A model generated the notes under the pieces. The model saw nothing but the letters and a program-made list of their open reading frames with translations, did no database searches and was not told the DNA's origin. 22,336 nt of DNA from an uncultured Oscillibacter sp. (lineage in GTDB: Bacteria; Bacillota; Clostridia; Oscillospirales; Oscillospiraceae): NCBI GenBank assembly GCA_905200545.1, contig CAJKKQ010000034.1, positions 1-22,336 of the forward strand. The letters are read 5' to 3'. Positions 1 through 6,773 of this stretch are shown here, in pieces. Both the position numbers and the translations under genes were made by a program. The first letter of the stretch is position 1, and every line of letters begins with the position of its first letter.

Positions 1-497
1 TGCCGAGCCATATCACGCACATACTGCACCGCCATAGCCTGGGCCGGCACCTGGGGCATGAATGCCAGGTAAAAGTCCTCCTGCCAGCCGGCAAGAGAGT
101 CGTCCGTCCCCCGGAAGGAGAGGTACAGCCGGCCGTCTCCGGTCTCCACCGTCAAAGCGGCAAACTGCTCTCCCCTGCCCTCATCCAGCCAGTCGGCAAA
201 GCCGCCCAGCCGCATGCCGCCAAAGCGGGGCGACGACGCCATTTTTCGCAGCATGTCCGGGATCTCATCAGGCACCAGGACACCCATCTCAATGGGCTCT
301 CCCTCTGGGTGCTGACGGAAAAAGGCCTCCGCCGCGTCGCAGAGGGGAACACTCCCCCCCTTACCGGGAGGCGGCACAATGCCGCCGAAATCCACAAAGG
401 AGAGTTCCGCCAAAATCAGATTATCCACCTCGTTGAAGGGATCCTGATCCAATGTCAGGTCTCCCCGCCAGTCCAGATAATCCATCAGGTTTGCCAT
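1..497 (-). CDS. Mbeg1-like / DUF2974 family protein, N-terminal part (3' end outside window)
   Basis: The reading frame starts with ATG at 497 (MANLMDYLDWRGDLTL) and is open for 165 codons to the window edge, so the C-terminal part is missing. The start is preceded by GGGAGGCG at 501-507, and a good sigma-A promoter lies at 542-570. The opening, with MDYLDWRGDL followed by FNEVDNLILAELSFVDF, is the signature of the DUF2974 (Mbeg1-like) family, which has an alpha/beta-hydrolase lipase-like fold. The segment YLSFRGTDDSLAGWQEDF near residues 137-154 matches the region leading to the hydrolase core. The nucleophile Ser would lie beyond the window. Family members are common in gut Firmicutes; the substrate is unknown and lipase activity is only inferred. 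Confidence 0.85.
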   Translation of the reverse strand, partial: MANLMDYLDWRGDLTLDQDPFNEVDNLILAELSFVDFGGIVPPPGKGGSVPLCDAAEAFFRQHPEGEPIEMGVLVPDEIPDMLRKMASSPRFGGMRLGGFADWLDEGRGEQFAALTVETGDGRLYLSFRGTDDSLAGWQEDFYLAFMPQVPAQAMAVQYVRDMAR

Positions 498-541
498 AGA
501 CGCCTCCCAACGGCCGCCGGAGCGGCCTAACCGATAGAATC

Positions 542-570
542 ATTATACACATCATCTTTCCCCCACACAA
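542..570 (-). promoter_or_regulatory. sigma-A-type promoter of the DUF2974 gene
   Basis: On the minus strand TTGTGT (565-570) is followed after 17 bases by a perfect TATAAT (542-547). It lies about 45 bases upstream of the ATG at 497. Confidence 0.7.
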
Positions 571-644
571 GAGGTCTATCCCGGACGTGCCCGGCATAGA
601 GTCAAACATCACGACTCTGACACGACCGAGAGGTGGACGATACG

Positions 645-1256
645 ATGAACGAACCCATCCGAAACGATGTGCGGCTGGAGGGCCTGGTGCCCGAGCCCCC
701 AGTTCTGTCCCACGAAAACCACGGCACCCGCTTTTTCCGCTGTCAGCTCTCTGTCCCCCGGCTCTCCGGCCAGGAAGATCTCTTGCCCGTACTGCTGCCG
801 GAAGCCATGGCCGCAGAGGTCCAGCCGGGAGCTCCCCTGCGCCTGCGGGGCCAGCTGCGCTCCTTCAACAACCGCAGCGGCGTGGGCAGCCGCCTGGTGC
901 TGACGGTCTATGCCATGGAGCTGGAGGAGCCCACCGGAGAGGCCTGCAACCACATTTACCTCACCGGAGCCCTGTGCAAGCCTCCCACTTTCCGCAAAAC
1001 GCCGCTGGGACGCAGCATCTGTGATCTGATGCTGGCGGTGTCCCGCAAGTATGGGCGGGCAGACTATCTGCCGGTCATCGCCTGGGGACAGCTGGCTCTT
1101 CGCACGGCAAAATTACAGGTGGGCGATCCGCTGGCCCTGGAGGGACGGATCCAAAGCCGCCCCTATCAAAAGCTCACGGATGCGGGCCCCGAGACCCGCA
1201 TCGCCTATGAGGTCTCCATGATGCATCTGCTGGAGCTTCCCCCGGAAAATCTGTAA
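645..1256 (+). CDS. single-stranded DNA-binding protein with two OB-fold (SSB-like) domains
   Basis: This 203-residue protein appears to hold two SSB-like OB folds. The first is roughly residues 8-98 (VRLEGLV start, TRFFRCQLSVPRLSG strand, LRLRGQLRSF). The second is roughly 104-200 (NHIYLTGALCKPPTFRKTPLGRSIC, DYLPVIAWGQLA, LALEGRIQSR). GxICDxMLAVSRKYG resembles the classic SSB segment that precedes YIPcIaWG. It differs from canonical bacterial SSB in having a tandem fold and no acidic C-terminal tip for partner binding; it ends ELPPENL. I chose ATG 645 over the in-frame GTG 633 because GAGAGGTGG at 627-635 is spaced well for 645. The gene stands alone, divergent from the DUF2974 gene and convergent with the NUDIX gene. 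A role in replication or repair is inferred; it may be an accessory paralogue rather than the main SSB. Confidence 0.8.
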   Translation: MNEPIRNDVRLEGLVPEPPVLSHENHGTRFFRCQLSVPRLSGQEDLLPVLLPEAMAAEVQPGAPLRLRGQLRSFNNRSGVGSRLVLTVYAMELEEPTGEACNHIYLTGALCKPPTFRKTPLGRSICDLMLAVSRKYGRADYLPVIAWGQLALRTAKLQVGDPLALEGRIQSRPYQKLTDAGPETRIAYEVSMMHLLELPPENL

Positions 1257-1258
1257 GG

Positions 1259-1290
1259 AAAAGGCGCCGGGAAACCGGCGCCTTTCCCTT
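1259..1290. terminator. bidirectional terminator between SSB and NUDIX genes
   Basis: GGCGCCGG (1263-1270), loop GAAA, CCGGCGCC (1275-1282) forms a perfect 8-bp stem with a GNRA-type loop. It is flanked by AAAA on the left and TTTCCCTT on the right, so it can serve both converging genes. Confidence 0.8.
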
Positions 1291-1293
1291 ATT

Positions 1294-1812
1294 TCACTTG
1301 GTTGGAAACCCGAAGGTCTCCCGCATCTCATACAAAAACCGTAAAAAGCCCTGCGGATAAGGGATCATGCGTCCGTCCGCCGCCATAGTCTCCGCCTCGG
1401 CCAGGGTCACATAGCGGACCTCCGCCACCTCCTCCGGCTGGAGGGTCAGTGCATCCAGATCCAGATCCAGCACCGTCAGGAAAAAGTCGTCGAAGCCGCC
1501 GTCGAAATTCACCGTCACCGACGGGCGCAGTGTCCCCAGGTCCAGAGGATACCCCAGTTCCTCCCGGAACTCCCGCTCCGCCGCCTGGCGGCTGGTCTCT
1601 CCGGCATCCACCCCGCCGCCTACGGACAAATCCCAACGACCGGGCCAGATGTGCTTATTTTCCGTGCGCCGCTGGATCAAAAACCGGCCATCCCGGGAAA
1701 AGGCACATACGTGCACCACCGTCCGGTACTCTCCAGGGCCCTTGGGCCCATAGCGCTCAGCCGTGCGGTCCAGGGGCGCGCGGTTTTCATCGTACAGATC
1801 CACCAGTTCCAT
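1294..1812 (-). CDS. NUDIX hydrolase, IPP-isomerase-like subgroup
   Basis: This 172-residue protein has a complete Nudix box at residues 66-88: G66, then E72, then REFREELG, matching Gx5Ex7REUXEEXGU. Nudix enzymes hydrolyse nucleoside diphosphates linked to another group, using Mg2+ held by the RExxEE glutamates. The N-terminal segment (MELVDLYDENRAPLDRTAERYGPKGPGEY) and the ENKHIWPGRWDLSVGG stretch are like the YfcD/Idi-like branch, whose substrates are poorly known. Its ribosome site GAGGAGG (about 1817-1823) overlaps the stop region of the upstream DUF6472 gene, only 12 bases away, so it is probably the last gene of the yedF operon. The substrate cannot be read from the sequence. Confidence 0.9.
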   Translation of the reverse strand: MELVDLYDENRAPLDRTAERYGPKGPGEYRTVVHVCAFSRDGRFLIQRRTENKHIWPGRWDLSVGGGVDAGETSRQAAEREFREELGYPLDLGTLRPSVTVNFDGGFDDFFLTVLDLDLDALTLQPEEVAEVRYVTLAEAETMAADGRMIPYPQGFLRFLYEMRETFGFPTK

Positions 1813-1824
1813 GCCTGTTCCTCC

Positions 1825-1998
1825 TCACTGCCGCCGGGCAGTCTCATAATCGTCGCCCCGGCGGTAAAAGGGGCAGGCGTTGTTGGCACTGCGCAAAAAG
1901 CGCTCCATCTCGTCCTCATCCAGGTCCATGGTACAGTAGTAGGCGTCCAGCTCCTCGTCGTAATCGTAGTGGACGCACTCTTCACAAATTCCGGCCAT
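1825..1998 (-). CDS. DUF6472 family small Cys-rich protein
   Basis: This is a 57-residue protein beginning MAGICEECVHYDYDEELDAY. It has CxxC (C5, C8) followed by C22 and C42, with a strongly acidic middle (DLDEDEMERF). That layout is the DUF6472 family pattern, common in Oscillospiraceae and Lachnospiraceae, and looks like a four-Cys zinc or metal site. The chosen ATG at 1998 has AGGGGAG six bases upstream; a longer frame upstream of it has no support. It sits between the DUF3343 gene (38-base gap) and the NUDIX gene (12-base gap). No function is established. The link to selenium or sulfur chemistry is contextual only. Confidence 0.85.
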   Translation of the reverse strand: MAGICEECVHYDYDEELDAYYCTMDLDEDEMERFLRSANNACPFYRRGDDYETARRQ

Positions 1999-2017
1999 AC
2001 AAGCTCCCCTTTCGCTG

Positions 2018-2033
2018 CCGCGCCGCTGCGCGG
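2018..2033 (-). other. intergenic GC-rich hairpin between DUF3343 and DUF6472 genes
   Basis: CCGCGC (2018-2023), CGCT loop, GCGCGG (2028-2033) is a perfect 6-bp stem just after the DUF3343 stop codon. On the minus strand it is not followed by a T-run, so it is not a standard terminator. It could protect or process the polycistronic message. Confidence 0.35.
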
Positions 2034-2036
2034 TTC

Positions 2037-2273
2037 TCAGAGCAGTATAGCATACAATCCGTCCACATCCAAGTGCTCTTTCATCACCAGTTCCTCCAGG
2101 GCATCCCGGGCATCCGGAGGCGCCGCCCAGCACATGCCGCACCCGGCGGTGATAGCCCGGGGCACCGGGATCAGCCGCCCGGGAAGCCCGGAGGCCCAGC
2201 AGCGCTGTTCCATAGCCATGGCCCCGGTGGTGGTGCGAAAGGTCACGATGAAGGTCTCTTTCTTCTCCCGCAT
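2037..2273 (-). CDS. DUF3343 domain protein, putative Se/S carrier
   Basis: This 78-residue protein begins MREKKETFIVTFRTTTGAMA and carries the CG pair (C45-G46, with C48) typical of the DUF3343 / Se_S_carrier family (PF11823 as I recall). Proteins of this family are often encoded beside YedF and cysteine-desulfurase-like enzymes, and are proposed to carry activated selenium or sulfur on a cysteine. C24 is a further cysteine. Its ATG lies one base after the TGA of the desulfurase-like gene, so the two are almost certainly co-translated. The carrier role comes from family context and is not directly visible. Confidence 0.85.
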   Translation of the reverse strand: MREKKETFIVTFRTTTGAMAMEQRCWASGLPGRLIPVPRAITAGCGMCWAAPPDARDALEELVMKEHLDVDGLYAILL

Positions 2274-2274
2274 G

Positions 2275-3417
2275 TCACTCCGCTTCCTTTGCCAGAACCG
2301 CCACGGCCTCCGCCGCAGTGTCCGTTTCCTCTTGGGTATTGAACCAGGACCAGGAGAACCGGACGGCTCCCTGATCCACAGTCCCCAAACAGCGGTGAAG
2401 CCTGGGGGCACAGTGGGCCCCGGGCCGGGTGGCAATGCCGAAGCGCTCCGCCAGCTCGTCAGATACCTGGGAAGAGTCCAGATCTCCGATATTCAGGGCC
2501 ACAATGGCCGCCCGCTCCGGTGCGGAAAAGTCCCCATACACCCGGACACCGGGAAGATCCCGGACAGCCTCGTAAAACCGGCGGGAGAGCGCCTGCTCAT
2601 GGCGGCGGATGGTCTCCGGCCCGGTGGATTTCAAGAAGTCCAGTGCAGCACCCAGGCCCGCCAGGCCGTGGCTGTTGAGGGTCCCGGCCTCCAGCCGGGT
2701 GGGATAGTCCTCCGGCTGGGTCTCGGAATAGCTGTGTACCCCGGTGCCTCCCACCAGGAAAGGCCGCAGCTCTATACCCTCCCCCACGCACAAGCCGCCG
2801 GTACCCTGAGGGCCCATGAGCCCCTTGTGGCCGGTAAAGCACACCACGCCGATGTGCTGGCGCTCCATATCGATGGGAAATACCCCTGCCGTCTGGGAAG
2901 CATCCAGTATGAACAGCAAGCCATGACGGCGGCAGAAATCCCCCACGAACTCGATGTCTGTCAAATCACCGGTAAGGTTGGAGGCGTGGGTACACACCAC
3001 AGCCTTCGTATCGGACCGCAGCAGCCGTTCAAAAGCGCTGTAATCCAGCTGGCCGTTTTCATCCGCCGGGACAAAATCCACTGCTGCCCCTGCTGCCCGC
3101 AGGCGGTACAGGGGCCGCAGCACGGAGTTGTGCTCCCGGTCCGTGGAGATCACATGGTCTCCCGGCCCCAGTGCCCCGGCGATGGCAATGTTCAGCGCGG
3201 CGGTGGAGTTGGGGGTGAAGGCCACCCGCTCCGGATGCTGGCTGCCGAAGAGCTCTGCCGCCCGGCAGCGGACGCCATACACCGTACGGGAGGCCGCCAG
3301 GGCCTCCTCGTGGGCGCCCCGGCCGCTGTTGCCGTAAGACTCCATGGCGGCCACCACCGCCTCCGCCACGCCGGGGGGCTTGGGGCGGGTGGTGGCGGCG
3401 TTATCCAGATAGATCAC
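2275..3417 (-). CDS. class V aminotransferase-fold cysteine desulfurase / selenocysteine lyase-like protein
   Basis: This 380-residue PLP enzyme starts MIYLDNAATTRPKP. The expected residues are present: H96 stacking on PLP (DREHNS), D172 and Q175 (LDASQTAG), the PLP-lysine K198 (FTGHKGLMGP) and the active-site cysteine C336 in RPGAHCAPRLH. It fits the EF2568-type 'cysteine desulfurase family protein' associated with selenium-dependent molybdenum hydroxylase systems, rather than the housekeeping IscS/SufS. It would release S or Se from (seleno)cysteine for transfer to the neighbouring YedF and DUF3343 proteins. The start is GTG at 3417, overlapping the TGA of yedF as GTGA, a sign of translational coupling. 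Whether the true product is sulfur or selenium cannot be told from sequence. Confidence 0.9.
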   Translation of the reverse strand: MIYLDNAATTRPKPPGVAEAVVAAMESYGNSGRGAHEEALAASRTVYGVRCRAAELFGSQHPERVAFTPNSTAALNIAIAGALGPGDHVISTDREHNSVLRPLYRLRAAGAAVDFVPADENGQLDYSAFERLLRSDTKAVVCTHASNLTGDLTDIEFVGDFCRRHGLLFILDASQTAGVFPIDMERQHIGVVCFTGHKGLMGPQGTGGLCVGEGIELRPFLVGGTGVHSYSETQPEDYPTRLEAGTLNSHGLAGLGAALDFLKSTGPETIRRHEQALSRRFYEAVRDLPGVRVYGDFSAPERAAIVALNIGDLDSSQVSDELAERFGIATRPGAHCAPRLHRCLGTVDQGAVRFSWSWFNTQEETDTAAEAVAVLAKEAE

Positions 3418-4034
3418 GGCTTGATGACCTTTCCGGCTCCCGCCAGCTTCTCCACGATGGAGTACATGTTGGTGACGGAACCCACCGCCAGCTTCTCCGT
3501 CAGGCCGTAGAAGTTCAGGCAGGTGCCGCAGGTGAGGATCTCCACCCCCTGGGCCTCCAGCTTCTTGAGATCCTCCAGAGAATCGGAGCCCTCCACCGTC
3601 AGTTTGGCGCCGCCGTTATAGAAGAGCATGGTGGCAGGCAGCTGGGGCAGTTGGCTCACCGCGAAGAGAAAGCCCTTCATCAGCGTCCTGCCCAGCTCAT
3701 CACTGCCCCGGCCCATACTGTCGGTATCCACCGCCACCACCAGAGAGCCCCGGGTATCCGGCACGCAGGCGATCATCTCCGGCTCCTCCGCCGGGGCGTC
3801 GCCCACGGGAGTCTTGACCTCCATGGTGACGGCGTAGGCGCCCTCACTTCTCTTTTCCGCCTTGGCCTCCAGATGGTGGCCGGCGGCCATGCGGGTGAGG
3901 TTCTGCACGGCGATCTCGTTGTCCACCAACACCTCCAGAATCCCAGGCTCACGCATCTGGCGCAGGGCCCGGGTGGCCTTCACCACCGGGATGGGGCACT
4001 GCTCTCCCATGGCATTGACTGTAATTGTTTCCAT
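3414..4034 (-). CDS. yedF: sulfurtransferase-like selenium metabolism protein YedF
   Basis: The 206-residue protein has an N-terminal TusA domain (about 1-72) with the CPIP motif (C13) that carries persulfide or perselenide. The C-terminal DsrE-like domain (about 95-206) has C169 and C172 in LTCGTCLNFYGL. This two-domain layout and length match the selenium metabolism YedF family. It is the first gene of a minus-strand operon with a desulfurase-like enzyme and a DUF3343 carrier, so it probably receives S or Se from the former. The ATG at 4034 follows an AGAGGCAGG ribosome site. No selenophosphate synthase, SelA/SelB or molybdenum hydroxylase gene is in the window, so the downstream use of the carrier is not shown here. 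Confidence 0.9.
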   Translation of the reverse strand: METITVNAMGEQCPIPVVKATRALRQMREPGILEVLVDNEIAVQNLTRMAAGHHLEAKAEKRSEGAYAVTMEVKTPVGDAPAEEPEMIACVPDTRGSLVVAVDTDSMGRGSDELGRTLMKGFLFAVSQLPQLPATMLFYNGGAKLTVEGSDSLEDLKKLEAQGVEILTCGTCLNFYGLTEKLAVGSVTNMYSIVEKLAGAGKVIKP

Positions 4035-4078
4035 AACCTGCCTCTTTCCCCGCCTTTTGGCGGCCTGTTTTCCCTCTT

Positions 4079-4107
4079 ATTGTAATGCGCCGGGAAGCCG
4101 AAGACAA
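4079..4107 (-). promoter_or_regulatory. sigma-A-type promoter of the yedF operon
   Basis: On the minus strand TTGTCT (4102-4107), a 17-base spacer and TACAAT (4079-4084) lie 45 bases upstream of the yedF ATG. The leader includes a small CCGCC/GGCGG hairpin at 4051-4064. Confidence 0.65.
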
Positions 4108-4174
4108 GGGCTATTTTTTTGAAAGAACAGCGTAGGGAAAATTTCCCCGCTTTGTCAATTTTTTTACAAACTTC

Positions 4175-4204
4175 TTGACAGATATGCAGGAAAGCTCGTA
4201 AAAT
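4175..4204 (+). promoter_or_regulatory. sigma-A-type promoter of lysA
   Basis: A perfect TTGACA (4175-4180), an 18-base spacer and TAAAAT (4199-4204) lie about 60 bases upstream of the lysA start. The leader of about 50 bases is too short for a lysine riboswitch. Confidence 0.75.
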
Positions 4205-4262
4205 AAACGGTATCTGCGATCCACCAGGATCAGACCCACACGGAAGGATTCGAGGTCACATC

Positions 4263-5519
4263 ATGAAAACGCCCTTTGTCACCAAGGAGCAGCTGGAAAA
4301 AATCGCTGCCCAGTACCCTACCCCCTTTCATATTTACGACGAAAAAGGGATCCGGGAGAATGCCCGCCGCCTGAAAGCCGCCTTTGCGTGGAATCCCGGT
4401 TACCGGGAGTATTTCGCCGTAAAGGCCACCCCCACCCCCGCTATTTTGAAGATCCTCAAAGAGGAAGGCTGCGGGTGCGACTGCTCCTCTCTGACGGAGC
4501 TGATGATGGCGGAGAAATGCGGCGTCACCGGCGAAGGGATCATGTTCTCCTCCAATAATACGCCCGCAGAGGAGTTCCAGCTGGCAGACCGGCTGGGCGC
4601 CATCATCAACCTGGATGATCTGACGTTGGTGGACTTTTTGAAGGATTCCATCGGCCATATTCCGGAGAAGGTCTGCTGCCGCTACAATCCCGGCGGCGTC
4701 TTCACCCTGGGTGAGACCCGGGAAGGCTTCCAGGTGATGGACAATCCGGGCGACGCCAAATACGGCATGACCCGCTCCCAAATCGCCGAGGCCTACCGAA
4801 AGCTGACGGATATGGGCGCCAAGGAGTTCGGGATCCACGCCTTCCTGGCCTCCAACACCCTCTCCAACGACTACTATCCGGCCCTGGCCCGGATCCTCTT
4901 CCAGCTGGCAGTGGATCTGAAGGAAGAGACCGGCTGCCACATCACCTTCATCAACCTCTCCGGCGGCGTGGGCATCCCCTACCGTCCGGATCAGCCGGAA
5001 AACGACATCGCCGTCATTGGCGAGGGCGTCCGCAAGGCCTATGAGGAGATCCTGGTGCCTGCCGGGATGGGCGATGTGGCCCTCTATACGGAACTTGGTC
5101 GCTATATGCTGGCCCCCTATGGCCACCTGGTGACCCGGGCCACCCACGAAAAGCACATCTATAAGGAATATATCGGTGTGGACGCCTGTGCCTGCAACCT
5201 CATGCGCCCCGCCATGTACGGTGCCTATCACCATATCACCGTCATGGGCAAGGAGAACGCCCCCTGCGACCACAAGTACGATGTGGTGGGCGGACTGTGC
5301 GAGAACAACGACAAGTTTGCTGTGGATCGGATGCTGCCCAAGATCGACATGGGCGATCTGCTGGTGATCCACGATACCGGCGCTCACGGTCACTCCATGG
5401 GCTATAACTACAATGGCAAGCTTCGCTCCGCCGAGCTGCTGCTCAAGGAGGACGGCTCCGTGGAACTGATCCGCCGGGCAGAGACCGTGGAGGATTATTT
5501 CGCCACGCTGGTGTGGTAA
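4263..5519 (+). CDS. lysA: diaminopimelate decarboxylase
   Basis: This 418-residue fold-type III PLP decarboxylase converts meso-diaminopimelate to L-lysine, the last step of lysine synthesis. The PLP lysine is K54 in YFAVKATPTP. The TIM-barrel landmarks HAFLASN, LSGGVGIPYRP and ELGRYMLAPYGHLVT follow, and the C-terminal beta domain carries VDACACNLMRPAMYGAYH and the GGLCENNDKF segment with the catalytic cysteine. GAGGT (4252-4256) is six bases before the ATG. It is monocistronic, with its own promoter and a strong terminator. Related decarboxylases (arginine, carboxynorspermidine) share the fold, but the CEN and ACxNLMRPAMY motifs favour diaminopimelate. Confidence 0.9.
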   Translation: MKTPFVTKEQLEKIAAQYPTPFHIYDEKGIRENARRLKAAFAWNPGYREYFAVKATPTPAILKILKEEGCGCDCSSLTELMMAEKCGVTGEGIMFSSNNTPAEEFQLADRLGAIINLDDLTLVDFLKDSIGHIPEKVCCRYNPGGVFTLGETREGFQVMDNPGDAKYGMTRSQIAEAYRKLTDMGAKEFGIHAFLASNTLSNDYYPALARILFQLAVDLKEETGCHITFINLSGGVGIPYRPDQPENDIAVIGEGVRKAYEEILVPAGMGDVALYTELGRYMLAPYGHLVTRATHEKHIYKEYIGVDACACNLMRPAMYGAYHHITVMGKENAPCDHKYDVVGGLCENNDKFAVDRMLPKIDMGDLLVIHDTGAHGHSMGYNYNGKLRSAELLLKEDGSVELIRRAETVEDYFATLVW

Positions 5520-5533
5520 CAACAAGAAAAAAG

Positions 5534-5563
5534 CACCGCCGCTATTTGCGGCGGTGTTTTTTT
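5534..5563 (+). terminator. rho-independent terminator of lysA
   Basis: CACCGCCGC (5534-5542), loop TATTT, GCGGCGGTG (5548-5556) is a perfect 9-bp stem followed by seven T. The A-run to its left (5526-5532) could also let it serve the converging lipoprotein gene. Confidence 0.95.
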
Positions 5564-5587
5564 ATAAAGCGACGAGGCCCGCAGCCG

Positions 5588-6130
5588 TCACACCGTTTTG
5601 GTGGCGCTGTCCTCAGCGGTGAAATACACAAAATAGGTGTCGCCCGTGTCCCCCTCCTCTGTGCCGTCGTCAAACAGTTCCAAATAGGAAATGGAGAAGT
5701 CCGCCTGGCCCGCCGGTACCTCATACACCAGCTCACCGGTTCGCTCCTCATCAATCGCCAGCGTATAGGTTCCAGGCAGCTGGTGCTCTCCCACAGGTTC
5801 CAGCTCTTCCAATGTCTCAAGGTCGGTAGTAATGGGATACGTAAAGGCGTCGTCTGTCTCTCCCCAGCCCAACTGGAAATCCATGTCATACATTTCGATG
5901 CTCTTCCGGTAGGTATTCTTTACCGTCACATCCGCCACCAGGAGCTGCTTTCCCTCTGCAGGCGTATAACCCGCGTACTCCCCGGTCAAATACGCGCTGT
6001 TGACTGTAAATGCAAAGAAATAGGTCTCCATGGTATCTCCCGTGCGCCCCTCGCTGACCCCCTGGCTGCCGCAGGCAGTCAGGCTCAGCAGGAGAGTTAC
6101 AGACAGCATCCACGTCCACATTTTTTTCAT
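5588..6130 (-). CDS. DUF4352-like secreted lipoprotein
   Basis: The 180-residue product begins MKKMWTWMLSVTLLLSLTAC. This is a lipoprotein signal peptide with lipobox LTAC, so the mature protein would start at C20 and be anchored to the outer face of the membrane. The remainder (KQLLVADVTVKNTYRKSIEM, then MDFQLGW) resembles the immunoglobulin-like DUF4352 domain found in many Firmicute lipoproteins. The ATG at 6130 is chosen because it begins the signal peptide; AAGGGGG lies roughly 10 bases upstream. It follows the VOC gene by 85 bases and may be co-transcribed with it. The function is unknown; the ligand is not visible. Confidence 0.8.
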   Translation of the reverse strand: MKKMWTWMLSVTLLLSLTACGSQGVSEGRTGDTMETYFFAFTVNSAYLTGEYAGYTPAEGKQLLVADVTVKNTYRKSIEMYDMDFQLGWGETDDAFTYPITTDLETLEELEPVGEHQLPGTYTLAIDEERTGELVYEVPAGQADFSISYLELFDDGTEEGDTGDTYFVYFTAEDSATKTV

Positions 6131-6215
6131 TCCAGCCGCGCCCCCTTCACCGCACCCATCGTTTATTTCGATCCGGCCGTGCTCTATTGCGCCTGCCGGA
6201 CGCCCATCCCGCCTA

Positions 6216-6581
6216 TCAAGCGGGAATGATCTCGATCCAGTATCCGTCGGGATCCGTGATGAAATAGATCCCCATGGCAGGGTTTTCAAAGCAGATGCAG
6301 CCCATTTTTTGATGCTGTGTATGAGCTGCCTCATAGTCCTCCGCCCGCAGAGCCAAATGGAACTCACACTCTCCCAAATCATATTTCTGGGGATGATCCC
6401 GCAGCCACGTCAGCTCCAGGCGGAAATTCGTCTTGCTGTCCCCCAGGTAAACGATGATAAAGCTGCCGTCCTGGGCCACTTTCCGCTCTCCTACCGGCTC
6501 CAGGCCCAACGCCTCCTTGTAAAACGCCAGGGACTTGTCCAGGTCGGAAACATTAAAATTAAAATGATTGAATGAAAACAT
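6216..6581 (-). CDS. VOC superfamily protein, glyoxalase I-like
   Basis: This 121-residue single-module VOC protein has two beta-alpha-beta-beta-beta repeats. Candidate metal ligands are H6 (FNHFNF), E56 (FRLELTW), H75 (EFHLAL) and E118 (YWIEIIP), the same pattern as lactoylglutathione lyase. The FITDPDGYWIEI ending is typical of glyoxalase-like enzymes. Methylglyoxal detoxification is possible, but many VOC proteins of this size act on other substrates or bind antibiotics, and the host may lack glutathione. The ribosome site AGAGAGGTG (about 6590-6597) precedes the ATG at 6581. Confidence 0.85.
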   Translation of the reverse strand: MFSFNHFNFNVSDLDKSLAFYKEALGLEPVGERKVAQDGSFIIVYLGDSKTNFRLELTWLRDHPQKYDLGECEFHLALRAEDYEAAHTQHQKMGCICFENPAMGIYFITDPDGYWIEIIPA

Positions 6582-6600
6582 GATATATCACCTCTCTGGC

Positions 6601-6630
6601 AGTATACCATGGACCCGCCTGCTTTCGCAA
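6601..6630 (-). promoter_or_regulatory. probable promoter of the VOC gene
   Basis: On the minus strand TTGCGA (6625-6630), an 18-base spacer and TATACT (6601-6606) lie about 20 bases upstream of the start codon. The -35 matches only four of six bases. Confidence 0.5.
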
Positions 6631-6702
6631 GAAGATCCAGCGCCTCTCCCTATTTCACAAATCCACTGGAAAACTTTCATGCATATTTTGACAAATTCCT
6701 GT

Positions 6703-6731
6703 TTGACGGCAGGAGTTAGTCGTGTTAAGCT
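6703..6731 (+). promoter_or_regulatory. extended -10 promoter of the feo operon
   Basis: TTGACG (6703-6708), 17 bases, then TAAGCT (6726-6731) preceded by TG at 6723-6724. The -10 hexamer is weak, which suits a promoter helped by the extended TG. The predicted start of transcription falls at the palindrome at 6738-6755. Confidence 0.5.
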
Positions 6732-6737
6732 CTCAAT

Positions 6738-6755
6738 AGTTAGAATATGCTAACT
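6738..6755 (+). promoter_or_regulatory. palindromic operator, DtxR/IdeR-like, upstream of feoA
   Basis: AGTTAG (6738-6743), AATATG, CTAACT (6750-6755) is a perfect 6-bp dyad, 18 bp overall. TTAG...CTAA half-sites resemble the DtxR/IdeR iron box (TTAGGTTAG.CTAACCTAA type). It lies just after the predicted -10, where a bound iron-loaded repressor would block transcription of ferrous iron uptake genes. A further, imperfect GAGTTA/TAAGCTC dyad lies at about 6713-6732. Confidence 0.6.
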
Positions 6756-6773
6756 TTATAGGAGGAACCTATT

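Noticed and set aside
1651..3510. 619-codon open frame on the plus strand opposite the NUDIX, DUF6472, DUF3343 and desulfurase genes
   Set aside because: It runs across several convincing minus-strand genes and their gaps and has no domain.
4204..4262. Possible lysine riboswitch before lysA
   Set aside because: The leader is only about 50 bases, far shorter than a lysine aptamer, and no conserved blocks are seen.
6568..6753. 61-codon plus-strand frame before feoA
   Set aside because: It overlaps the VOC gene's start, its promoter and the feo promoter, and has no ribosome site of its own.
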